From positions 1-6,996 of the forward strand of contig CAJUPK010000132.1 of the NCBI GenBank assembly GCA_910588415.1: a stretch of 6,996 bases of DNA. Direction: 5' to 3'. The notes under the pieces are model-generated. The model worked only from the letters and a program-made list of their open reading frames with translations, was not told the DNA's origin and did no database searches. Both the position numbers and the translations under genes were made by a program. The stretch is from an uncultured Oscillospiraceae bacterium (lineage in GTDB: Bacteria > Bacillota > Clostridia > Oscillospirales > Acutalibacteraceae). Shown piece by piece: positions 1 to 5,804 of the stretch (position 1 is its first letter; every line of letters begins with the position of its first letter).

Positions 1-11
1 TCCCCTTGCAG

Positions 12-174
12 GGGGTGGGACAGCGTCCCACGGCCTTGCCCTTAACAGGCGGCGCGTAAGAGAGTGGGGAAGCGGAAAGCTTTGCACCACGCACAGCGCC
101 CCTTAGACCGCAAAGCGAGCGCCGCCTAGCAGAGCAGCGCCTTGGGCACAAAGTGCCCAATAGCGACCCACCCC
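12..174. other. Possible folded RNA or dispersed palindromic element
   Basis: Several complementary arms nest in this stretch. GGGGTGGG (12-19) matches CCCACCCC (167-174). AGGCGGCGC (47-55) matches GCGCCGCCT (119-127), a 9-bp stem. GCTTTGC (79-85) matches GCAAAGC (110-116) inside it. TTGGGCAC (142-149) matches GTGCCCAA (153-160) around an AAA triloop. A competing local hairpin pairs GTGGGAC (15-21) with GTCCCAC (25-31) around AGC. The outer arm is G-rich and low in complexity, so it could be chance. The element may be a transcribed RNA or a dispersed intergenic repeat, and its strand is unknown because inverted repeats are symmetric. Confidence 0.4.
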
Positions 175-248
175 GCCCATCTTCTCAAGCAACGCGCCGG
201 AGCCGATCCTACGAGTGACAGCAGTCCCTCCTGTACAGCCAGTCTCCC

Positions 249-346
249 ATTCACCCAACACATGGTGTGATCCGTGTGATCGGGTGAATATAGACCCTTC
301 TTGGGATTTCATGTTTCCAAATACCTCTATGTTTGTCCCGATCACA
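249..346. repeat. Cluster of direct and inverted repeats (possible operator)
   Basis: GTGTGATC occurs twice with a 9-bp period, at 265-272 and 274-281. The pair is flanked by an 8-bp inverted repeat, ATTCACCC (249-256) with GGGTGAAT (282-289). A further copy in the opposite orientation, CCCGATCACA (337-346), is complementary to TGTGATCGGG (275-284) over 10 bp. Such an arrangement could be a binding site for a dimeric regulator, or alternative stems in a leader RNA. It lies 200-300 nt upstream of the mrp start. No regulator can be named. Confidence 0.4.
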
Positions 347-377
347 TGTAGCTTGCTCACGTATAACCCGTCAGGCC

Positions 378-442
378 GTGGAGCGCTGCTCCACATCTGA
401 AGTTATGCAGCGCATAAACCTTCCGCTTCTTGAAAAAGCGGA
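378..442. repeat. Three consecutive short hairpins
   Basis: Three perfect inverted repeats follow each other closely. GTGGAGC (378-384) pairs with GCTCCAC (388-394) around GCT. TTATGC (403-408) pairs with GCATAA (412-417) around AGC. TCCGCTT (422-428) pairs with AAGCGGA (436-442) around a 7-nt loop. The gaps between them are 8 and 4 nt. None is followed by a clean T run, so they are poor intrinsic terminators, although the third is followed by an AAAACTTTTG stretch. They could mark the 3' end of an upstream transcript or a structured leader for mrp. Confidence 0.5.
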
Positions 443-532
443 CAAAACTTTTGCCTTTTGCTCTCTTCAGCCGGGTATCAAAACCTATAAACCGGCAAAC
501 TTATGGAAGAATAAACAAAAAATCATACCAAC

Positions 533-549
533 AAGGAGAATGTACCATG
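533..549 (+). promoter_or_regulatory. Ribosome binding site and start of mrp
   Basis: AAGGAG at 533-538 lies 8 nt before ATG 547-549. The open frame extends upstream to an ATG at 430, but that start has no comparable ribosome binding site and would add 39 residues of hairpin-derived, non-family sequence. This site therefore fixes the start at 547. Confidence 0.9.
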
Positions 550-1398
550 AGCGAAAATATGGAGAACTGCACCCACGACTGCTCTTCCTGCGGGGCGGAC
601 TGCCCTTCCCGCCAGGGGCCGGAGAGCATGATAGAGAAGCTGAACGACTTGAGCCAGGTGAAAAAGGTCATTGGCATTGTCAGCGGCAAAGGGGGCGTGG
701 GCAAGTCCCTGGTCACCTCTCTGCTGGCCACCACCCTGCGGCGGCGGGACTGCGCGGTGGGAATTCTGGACGCGGACATTACGGGGCCCAGCATCCCCAA
801 GTGCTTTGGCCTGAAGGGCATGGCCATGGCCGACGAGAACGGCATGTACCCCCGGGACACCAAGACAGGCATTAAGGTGATGAGCGTGAACCTGCTTTTG
901 CAGGAGGAGACCGCCCCCGTGGTGTGGCGGGGCCCAGTGATTGCCGGAGCCATCAAGCAGTTCTGGACTGACGTGGTATGGGGCGATGTGGACTACATGT
1001 TTGTAGACATGCCTCCCGGCACGGGAGACGCGCCCCTGACAGTGTTCCAGTCCCTGCCCCTGGACGGAATCATCATTGTCACCTCTCCCCAGGAGCTGGT
1101 GGGGATGATCGTCTCAAAAGCAGCGGAGATGGCCCGGCTGATGAACATTCCCGTGCTGGGCCTGGTGGAGAACATGAGCTATTTCCAGTGCCCGGACTGC
1201 GGCAAACAGGTGAAGCTGTTTGGAGAAAGCCACATTGACCAGGTGGCCGCCAAGTATGGCCTGCCTGTTTTGGGCCGTCTGCCCATTGACCCCACCTTGG
1301 CCAGCGCCTGCGACCGGGGAATCATCGAGCTGTTCCAGGGGGATTGGCTGGAGCACACCGCAGACGTGATAGAAGGGCTGGATAAGCAGGAGCAATAA
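547..1398 (+). CDS. mrp: Mrp/NBP35 (ApbC-type) iron-sulfur cluster carrier ATPase
   Basis: This 283-residue cytosolic P-loop NTPase belongs to the Mrp/NBP35/ApbC family, whose dimeric members bind a labile [4Fe-4S] cluster and pass it to apo-proteins. Seen in the sequence: a deviant Walker A motif GKGGVGKS at residues 47-54, the switch DADITGPS, the Walker B-like stretch FVDMPPGTGD, and the family motif SPQELVGM. The C-terminal CPDC (C215 and C218) is the family's cluster-bridging CxxC. The N-terminus has a further cysteine set (C8, C12, C15, C19), recalling the extra N-terminal cluster of eukaryotic Nbp35 but with different spacing. The N-terminal DUF59 (MIP18-like) domain of longer bacterial Mrp proteins is absent. 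The gene appears monocistronic, since a strong terminator follows 28 nt after the stop. The family call is secure; its client proteins are unknown. Confidence 0.95.
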   Translation: MSENMENCTHDCSSCGADCPSRQGPESMIEKLNDLSQVKKVIGIVSGKGGVGKSLVTSLLATTLRRRDCAVGILDADITGPSIPKCFGLKGMAMADENGMYPRDTKTGIKVMSVNLLLQEETAPVVWRGPVIAGAIKQFWTDVVWGDVDYMFVDMPPGTGDAPLTVFQSLPLDGIIIVTSPQELVGMIVSKAAEMARLMNIPVLGLVENMSYFQCPDCGKQVKLFGESHIDQVAAKYGLPVLGRLPIDPTLASACDRGIIELFQGDWLEHTADVIEGLDKQEQ

Positions 1399-1426
1399 GA
1401 AGAGGCCGAGAAGAACGGCAGGCATC

Positions 1427-1467
1427 AAAAAAGCCGGGCGGAGCCAATGGTTCCGCCCGGCTTTTTT
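1427..1467 (+). terminator. Intrinsic terminator after mrp
   Basis: The arms AAAAAAGCCGGGCGGA (1427-1442) and TCCGCCCGGCTTTTTT (1452-1467) are perfectly complementary. The stem can extend inward through a G-T wobble and two C-G pairs to an AAT loop (1446-1448). Six Ts close the structure on the + strand. The A run before the stem makes it potentially bidirectional. It separates mrp from the purC unit. Confidence 0.95.
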
Positions 1468-1481
1468 ATATGTGTGTTGGC

Positions 1482-1539
1482 GCTGTCCTTTTTAAAGACA
1501 GCTGGCAGTGTATTCTCCCCAGCGCCCCCTTTGGGCGCT
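1482..1539. repeat. Two intergenic hairpins upstream of the purC promoter
   Basis: GCTGTC (1482-1487) pairs with GACAGC (1497-1502) around a 9-nt loop. AGCGCCC (1521-1527) pairs with GGGCGCT (1533-1539) around CCTTT. Both lie between the mrp terminator and the proposed purC promoter, so they are probably outside both transcripts. Neither has a following T run. No purine or PRPP riboswitch signature was recognised. Confidence 0.5.
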
Positions 1540-1556
1540 CCCTGCCTGGGTGGGGC

Positions 1557-1585
1557 TTGCAAATTTCCCCCTGGTGGGCTATACT
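1557..1585 (+). promoter_or_regulatory. Sigma-70-like promoter for the purC operon
   Basis: TTGCAA (1557-1562, 4 of 6 consensus positions) and TATACT (1580-1585, 5 of 6) are separated by exactly 17 nt. Transcription would start near 1591-1593, giving a 5' leader of about 31 nt before purC. Such a short leader leaves no room for an attenuator or riboswitch, so any purine control would act at the promoter. I saw no PurR box with confidence. Confidence 0.65.
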
Positions 1586-1623
1586 AAGAGGTACAAATAC
1601 ATGCGCGAAAGGCGGTTGTTCTT

Positions 1624-2472
1624 ATGCAAAAACTGATCAGCGGAAAGGTCCGCGAGGTTTACCAGGTTTCCGACTCCACCCTGGCCATTGTCACCACAGA
1701 CCGGGTCTCGGCCTTTGACGTGATCCTTCCCACTCCCATCCCGGACAAGGGCCGGGTCCTGAACGCCCTGTCCTCCTTCTGGTTCTCCTATACCGGGGAC
1801 ATTGTGAAAAACCACATGATCTCAGAAGACCTGGCGGACATGCCCCCCCAACTGCAGGGAGAGGAGTTCCAGGGACGGACCATCTTAGTGAAGAAGCTGC
1901 AGATGCTTCCCTTTGAGTTTATCATCCGGGGATACCTGTTTGGCTCCATGTGGAAGGAGTACCAGAAGACCGGGGGCTTCTGCGGCAAAGAGTTCCCGTC
2001 CGGGATGCAGCAGGCGGAGAAACTGCCAGAGCCCATTTTGACCCCTTCTACCAAAGCGGAGGAGGGCCACGATGTGAACGTATCCTTCTCCTACATGGAG
2101 GAAAAGCTGGGCACAGAGCTGGCCCAAAAGGTCTGTGACACGGCCCTGGCCCTTTACAAGCGCTGCTATGACTATGCCTATGAGCGGGGCATTATTATTG
2201 CGGACACCAAGTTTGAGTTCGGCCTGGACGAGAACGGAGAGCTGGTGGTAGCGGACGAGGTGCTGACCCCGGACAGCAGCCGCTTCTGGAGCCGGGAGGC
2301 CTATCAGCCGGGGACCTCTCCCGAGAGCTTTGACAAGCAGTACCTGCGGGACTGGCTGATCGAAAACAATCTGGACGGCAAGACCCCGCCGCCGGAGCTG
2401 CCGGAAGACGTGGTGGCCAGGACCCAGGAGAAGTACCTGGAGTGCCGGGAGCGCCTGGTAGGCAAGGAATGA
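1624..2472 (+). CDS. purC: Phosphoribosylaminoimidazole-succinocarboxamide synthase (SAICAR synthase)
   Basis: PurC joins CAIR and L-aspartate using ATP to give SAICAR in de novo purine synthesis, in the cytosol. The 282-residue protein begins QKLISGKVREVY, the usual nucleotide-binding opening (GKVREVY), followed by TTDRVSAFD. The two family signatures are visible: LPFEFIIRGYLFGSMW at about residues 95-110 and IIADTKFEFG at about 191-200, followed by DEVLTPDSSRFW at 211-222. At 282 residues it is longer than the roughly 240-residue E. coli and B. subtilis enzymes, so it belongs to the longer subgroup; it shows no truncation. The start ATG has a modest purine-rich site (AAAGG, 1608-1612). Its stop overlaps the next start as ATGA, indicating translational coupling. 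No other pur gene is in the window, so it is separated from any pur cluster here. Confidence 0.97.
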   Translation: MQKLISGKVREVYQVSDSTLAIVTTDRVSAFDVILPTPIPDKGRVLNALSSFWFSYTGDIVKNHMISEDLADMPPQLQGEEFQGRTILVKKLQMLPFEFIIRGYLFGSMWKEYQKTGGFCGKEFPSGMQQAEKLPEPILTPSTKAEEGHDVNVSFSYMEEKLGTELAQKVCDTALALYKRCYDYAYERGIIIADTKFEFGLDENGELVVADEVLTPDSSRFWSREAYQPGTSPESFDKQYLRDWLIENNLDGKTPPPELPEDVVARTQEKYLECRERLVGKE

Positions 2473-3359
2473 TCCGCTTTTTTGTCTTTGGCGACCTGCA
2501 TTATGGGGAGCTGGAGGACGGGGAACGGCGCGTGGCTGAACTGACGGCCCGGGCCCGGGCGCAAAAGCCGGACTTTATAGTCTCCCTGGGAGACCTGTGC
2601 CCGCCGGAGGAGAAGAACCGCTGGATACGGGAAGCCCTGGAGAGCGTGGGCGTGCCCGTGTTCCACACAGTGGGAAACCACGACACGGATAAGCACAGCC
2701 TGACTGAACTGCTGGACTTTTTGGGGCTGAGCCAGCCCTACTACTCCTTTTCCTTTGGAGACGTGCAGTTTGTGGTTCTCAACACCTGCTATCTGCAAAA
2801 GGCGGGGGAGATTTTGCCCCTTTATGGCCGGAACTACAAGGACCGGGGGGACAGGCCTGTCCGCTATCCGGTGATACCGCCGGAGGAGCTGGCGTGGCTG
2901 GACAGGGAGCTGGACAAAGGAGCGCGGGAGGGCAAAAGCTGCGTGGTATTTTCTCACCACAGCCTGGTCAATGATTTTCCTGGCCGGGGCCTGTACAACC
3001 AGGCGGAGGTCCGGGCACTGTTCCAGGGCCGGGATGTGCTGCTGTGTATGAATGGCAATGACCATGGGGATGATTTCCGGGTGGTGGATGGCGTGCCCTA
3101 TTACCTGGTGAACTCCGCCGCCTATATGTGGTGCGAGAGCATTGTGCCCTACAGGGACGCTTTAAGCGTGTGCGTGGAGATAGACGGACATGAGCTGCGC
3201 ATTACAGGCATGGACAGCGGGTACATTACGAAAACGCCGGAAGACGCAGGCCTGCACGAGCGCACATGGAACGGGGTGCTTGTTGCGCCCCGGACCAGCT
3301 CCTGCCGTATTGTAAGGAACAGCAGCGCCCAAAGGGGCTGTCATGGAACAGGATCATGA
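2469..3359 (+). CDS. Calcineurin-like metallophosphoesterase
   Basis: This 296-residue protein has the ordered metal-ligand motifs of the calcineurin-like phosphoesterase superfamily: GDLH (D9, H11), GDL (D42), GNHD (N70, H71) and SHH (H163, H164). The last motif, normally GHxH, reads G196-N197-D198-H199, so the first histidine is asparagine. Superfamily members hydrolyse phosphomono- or diesters at a dinuclear metal centre; the substrate here cannot be deduced. No signal peptide or membrane segment is seen, so it is probably cytosolic. The ATG at 2469 is chosen because it gives an immediate beta-strand MIRFFVFGDLH and overlaps the purC stop as ATGA; an in-frame ATG at 2442 inside purC would add nine odd residues. 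The last 15-20 residues are polar and unlike a folded core. Confidence 0.9.
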   Translation: MIRFFVFGDLHYGELEDGERRVAELTARARAQKPDFIVSLGDLCPPEEKNRWIREALESVGVPVFHTVGNHDTDKHSLTELLDFLGLSQPYYSFSFGDVQFVVLNTCYLQKAGEILPLYGRNYKDRGDRPVRYPVIPPEELAWLDRELDKGAREGKSCVVFSHHSLVNDFPGRGLYNQAEVRALFQGRDVLLCMNGNDHGDDFRVVDGVPYYLVNSAAYMWCESIVPYRDALSVCVEIDGHELRITGMDSGYITKTPEDAGLHERTWNGVLVAPRTSSCRIVRNSSAQRGCHGTGS

Positions 3360-3406
3360 AGCGCCAGGCAGGGCCGGGGAAGAGTCTGGCCGCCTGGGCA
3401 GAACAG

Positions 3407-3419
3407 AGAGGAAGGATTG
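3407..3419 (+). promoter_or_regulatory. Ribosome binding site and TTG start of the response regulator
   Basis: A purine-rich run containing AGAGG (3407-3411), extended to AGGAAGG (3409-3415), directly precedes TTG at 3417-3419. With AGAGG as the pairing core the spacing is 5 nt. No ATG or GTG exists in frame between this TTG and the preceding stop at 3357-3359, and the receiver domain begins four residues later, so TTG is the only sensible start. Confidence 0.8.
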
Positions 3420-4124
3420 CCTATTTATCGGATACTGGTAACGGACGACGAGGCGAAAATACGCACGCTGATCCGCAAATACGCGGAGTTTGAAGGCCAC
3501 CAGGTGACAGAGGCTGAGAACGGTATGCGGGCTGTGGAACTCTGCCGCAAGGACCCCGAAGCCTTTGACATCATCATTATGGATGTGATGATGCCAGAGC
3601 TGGACGGTTTTTCCGCTGCCGCGGAGATTAAAAAGACCGCGTCCATCCCCGTTCTCATGCTCTCCGCCCGGGGGGAGGAGTACGACAAGATCCACGGCTT
3701 TGAGCTGGGGGCTGACGACTATGTGGTGAAGCCCTTTTCCCCCAAGGAGCTGATGCTGCGGATAAACGCCATTATGAACCGGGCCCGTCCGGCGGCCGCC
3801 CAAAAGCCCCGGCGGGTGGCTGCCTTTGGGGGCCTGGCCATTGACCTGGACGCCCGGGTGATCACAGTGGACGGGCGGCGGGTAGATCTTTCTCCCAAGG
3901 AGTATGACCTGCTGAACTACCTGGTGGCCAACAAGGGCATGGCCCTTACCCGGGAAATGCTGCTGACCCATGTGTGGGGCTATGACTTTTACGGAGATGA
4001 CCGCACGCTGGACACCCACATCAAGCTGCTGCGCAAGCGGCTGGGGCCCTACAGCAAATATATTGTCACCCTGCGGGGGGTGGGCTACCGGTTCGAGGTG
4101 CTGGACGGCCATGATGAGAGCTAG
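3417..4124 (+). CDS. OmpR/PhoB-family response regulator
   Basis: This 235-residue DNA-binding regulator is the output half of the two-component system completed by the kinase that follows. The receiver domain (residues 3-118 or so) has the acidic pair D10-D11, the phospho-acceptor D56 in IIIMDVMMPELDG, the switch residue S83 and the conserved K105 in VVKPF. The C-terminal half (from about 135) is a winged-helix domain with the OmpR hallmarks LSPKEYDLLNYL, THVWGYDF, RTLDTHIKLLRKRLG and LRGVGYRFE. Length is normal for the family. It starts with TTG, 57 nt after the phosphoesterase, and its last 14 nt overlap the kinase start. Target genes cannot be identified from this window. It may be co-transcribed from the purC promoter, since no terminator lies between. 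Confidence 0.96.
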   Translation: MPIYRILVTDDEAKIRTLIRKYAEFEGHQVTEAENGMRAVELCRKDPEAFDIIIMDVMMPELDGFSAAAEIKKTASIPVLMLSARGEEYDKIHGFELGADDYVVKPFSPKELMLRINAIMNRARPAAAQKPRRVAAFGGLAIDLDARVITVDGRRVDLSPKEYDLLNYLVANKGMALTREMLLTHVWGYDFYGDDRTLDTHIKLLRKRLGPYSKYIVTLRGVGYRFEVLDGHDES

Positions 4125-5541
4125 AACACAGCGGCCCTGCCGGAAGCGGGGGGTGCGGGGCCAGATGGCCCTGGGCTTTGGCCTGTTTGCCCTGGTGACA
4201 GTGGCGCTGCTGTGGGTGTTCCAGATTTTTTTGCTGGGTCCCTTTTACCGGGCCATCAAAACAGCGGAGGCCAAGACCATCTCCCAGGCCCTGGTGCGCC
4301 AGCTGGACAGTCCGGACCTGGAGTCTCAGGCCAAGGACCTGGTGGTGCGCACAGGAGCCAATGTGTTTGTCAGCGACGAGCGGGGGCGGCAGTATGTGGG
4401 CTATGGCTATCCCTTTAAGGACAGCCTGGTCTATGGAATGACCAGCCGGGAGCTCTGCGAGCTGTTCAACCAGGTGAACCTGCGGGGCGGGCTGTATACC
4501 CGCATGTTTGACTCCCGCCTGCCAGGGGGCAGCGGCATGGAGCTGCTGTTCTACGCGGTGACAGTGCGCACAGACTCTGGCAACGACCGTCTGGTGGTCA
4601 TTGAGACAGAGGTCACCCCCCTGGCCTCTACCGTGGAGACCCTGACTGTGCAACTGCTGTGCCTGACCCTGGTGCTTTTGCCCTTTGGCGTGTTTTTGGC
4701 GGTGTATATCCCCCGGCGGGTGGCCAAGCCCCTAACGGAGATGAACGAGAGCGCCAAGGGCCTGGCCCGGGGGGATTACTCGGTGCGGTTTGAAGAGCGG
4801 GGGGCCCGGGAGGTCAGCGAGCTGGCGGCCACCCTGAATTTTGCCGCTGGGGAGCTCTCAAAGACCGAGGGCCTGCGCCGGGAGCTTCTGGCCAATGTGT
4901 CCCATGACCTGCGCACGCCCCTGACCATGATCAAGGGCTATGCCGAGGTAATGCGGGACCTGCCTGGCGAGAACACTCCGGAAAATGTGCAGATCATCAT
5001 TGACGAGGCAGGGCGGCTGAATGATCTGGTCAACGACCTGCTGGACCTGTCCCGGCTGGAGGCAGGGGTCATCCAGCTGGAGCCAGCCCGCTTTAACCTG
5101 ACAGAGAGCGTCCGGGAGATTTTGGGACGCTACCAGCGGCTGCGGGACTACTCTTTTCCCTTTGGGGCAGAGGAAGATGTATATGTGGTGGCTGACCAGC
5201 TGAAGATCTCCCAGGTGGTGTATAATCTGGTGAACAATGCGGTGAACTACGCGGGAGAGGACAAGACCGTGTCCCTCCGGCAGGAGGTGCGGGGAGACCG
5301 GGTGCGCGTCTCGGTATCGGACACAGGGGAAGGGATTCCGGCGGACAAGCTGCAAGACATCTGGGACCGGTACTATAAGGTGGACCAGGAGCACCGCCGT
5401 ACCCAGGTGGGCACTGGACTGGGGCTCTCCATTGTGAAGAATGTGCTGGACCTGCACGGCGGCAGCTATGGGGTGATCAGTGAATTGGGCAGAGGCAGCA
5501 CCTTTTGGTTTGAGCTGGACATGGCCCCGAAAGAGCCATAA
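4111..5541 (+). CDS. Membrane sensor histidine kinase (HAMP-HisKA-HATPase)
   Basis: This 476-residue inner-membrane kinase autophosphorylates and passes phosphate to the regulator encoded just upstream. After a basic N-terminus, transmembrane segment 1 covers about residues 19-42. An extracytoplasmic domain of about 135 residues follows (43-177), then transmembrane segment 2 (about 178-200) and a HAMP linker. The HisKA domain carries the phosphorylated H265 in NVSHDLRTPL. The ATPase domain shows the N box around N372-N376, the DTGEGIP box (404-410) and GTGLGLSIVK (434-443). All catalytic boxes look intact. The sensor domain matches no family I recognise, so the signal is unknown. ATG 4111 is followed by a second ATG at 4114 that could serve equally. 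The overlap with the regulator points to coupled translation. Confidence 0.95.
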   Translation: MMRARTQRPCRKRGVRGQMALGFGLFALVTVALLWVFQIFLLGPFYRAIKTAEAKTISQALVRQLDSPDLESQAKDLVVRTGANVFVSDERGRQYVGYGYPFKDSLVYGMTSRELCELFNQVNLRGGLYTRMFDSRLPGGSGMELLFYAVTVRTDSGNDRLVVIETEVTPLASTVETLTVQLLCLTLVLLPFGVFLAVYIPRRVAKPLTEMNESAKGLARGDYSVRFEERGAREVSELAATLNFAAGELSKTEGLRRELLANVSHDLRTPLTMIKGYAEVMRDLPGENTPENVQIIIDEAGRLNDLVNDLLDLSRLEAGVIQLEPARFNLTESVREILGRYQRLRDYSFPFGAEEDVYVVADQLKISQVVYNLVNNAVNYAGEDKTVSLRQEVRGDRVRVSVSDTGEGIPADKLQDIWDRYYKVDQEHRRTQVGTGLGLSIVKNVLDLHGGSYGVISELGRGSTFWFELDMAPKEP

Positions 5542-5605
5542 GGGTGTGCCAGTAGGCGCTAAGGGGCCCATGCAAGAATGTCCAACCTTGTGGATAAGTG
5601 AAAAA
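5542..5605. other. Short spacer after the histidine kinase
   Basis: No gene is seen. There is no intrinsic terminator immediately after the kinase stop, so transcription may continue into the structured region that follows. A small imperfect stem, TCCA with TGGA (5581-5594), is the only structure. A clear promoter for the downstream putative RNA was not found. Confidence 0.5.
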
Positions 5606-5804
5606 GGAGCCGGCAGGCAAAAGAATAGGGGGGCGAACTCTTCATGCGCCGTGGAAACCAGGCTGCCAGCGAAAAAGCACCCTGGCAGTTTGACGAAGCC
5701 AATGTTGGGGGAGCCTTCCGACCCCACCGGACCCACAGGCAAGCACCCAAAACATCGTCAAAAAACACGGGCTTTGGGGGCTCCCGCCCCCCGCTTTTTG
5801 CGGG
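5606..5804 (+). ncRNA. Putative structured non-coding RNA, family not established
   Basis: This stretch lacks a credible reading frame but is rich in self-complementary arms. GGCG (5632-5635) pairs with CGCC (5647-5650). CTGCCAG (5663-5669) pairs with CTGGCAG (5682-5688). Immediately after, TTTGACGA (5689-5696) pairs with TCGTCAAA (5755-5762), enclosing a domain in which TTGGG (5705-5709) pairs with CCCAA (5746-5750), or TGGGG (5706-5710) with CCCCA (5722-5726). GGGAGCC (5709-5715) also matches GGCTCCC (5779-5785), a possible pseudoknot, and GGAGCC (5606-5611) matches GGCTCC (5779-5784), a possible closing stem. Size near 200 nt, complexity and occurrence in a Clostridia-like genome make the raiA RNA family one possibility, but that is a guess from general resemblance. 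The + strand is inferred from the T run at 5795-5799. Confidence 0.5.
5776..5804 (+). terminator. Possible terminator or 3' end of the putative RNA
   Basis: GGGGGC (5776-5781) pairs with GCCCCC (5786-5791) around TCCC, and after CGC comes TTTTT (5795-5799). The T run is also the loop of a second hairpin, CCCGC (5790-5794) with GCGGG (5800-5804), so the two structures compete. The short T run and intervening CGC make this a weaker terminator than the one after mrp. Confidence 0.4.

Larger units (their letters stand above)
1..546. other. Gene-free upstream region, hairpin-rich
   Basis: No open frame here looks like a real gene: the candidates are short, lack family motifs and lack good ribosome binding sites. 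The region instead holds several inverted repeats, annotated separately at 12-174, 249-346 and 378-442. The stretch from about 215 to 546 is visibly more AT-rich than the genes. A -10-like TATAAA at 486-491 has no well-spaced -35 partner, so no promoter is called for the downstream mrp gene. No known riboswitch or T-box signature was recognised. Confidence 0.7.

Noticed and set aside
103..396. A 97-codon minus-strand frame in the upstream region
   Set aside because: Composition is irregular, there is no ribosome binding site or recognisable motif, and it crosses strong palindromes.
12..442. CRISPR array or insertion sequence ends in the upstream region
   Set aside because: The inverted repeats differ in sequence and spacing, there are no regular spacers, and no transposase or cas gene is nearby.
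430..546. An extended N-terminus for Mrp starting at ATG 430
   Set aside because: The added residues come from a hairpin loop region with no family similarity, and a good ribosome binding site precedes ATG 547.
1399..1623. A purine-type riboswitch controlling purC
   Set aside because: No known riboswitch core was recognised, and the best promoter leaves a leader of only about 31 nt.
3356..3493. A 45-codon frame starting at an ATG that overlaps the phosphoesterase stop (ATGA)
   Set aside because: It runs into the response regulator in another frame, has no family resemblance, and the regulator has its own ribosome binding site and TTG start.
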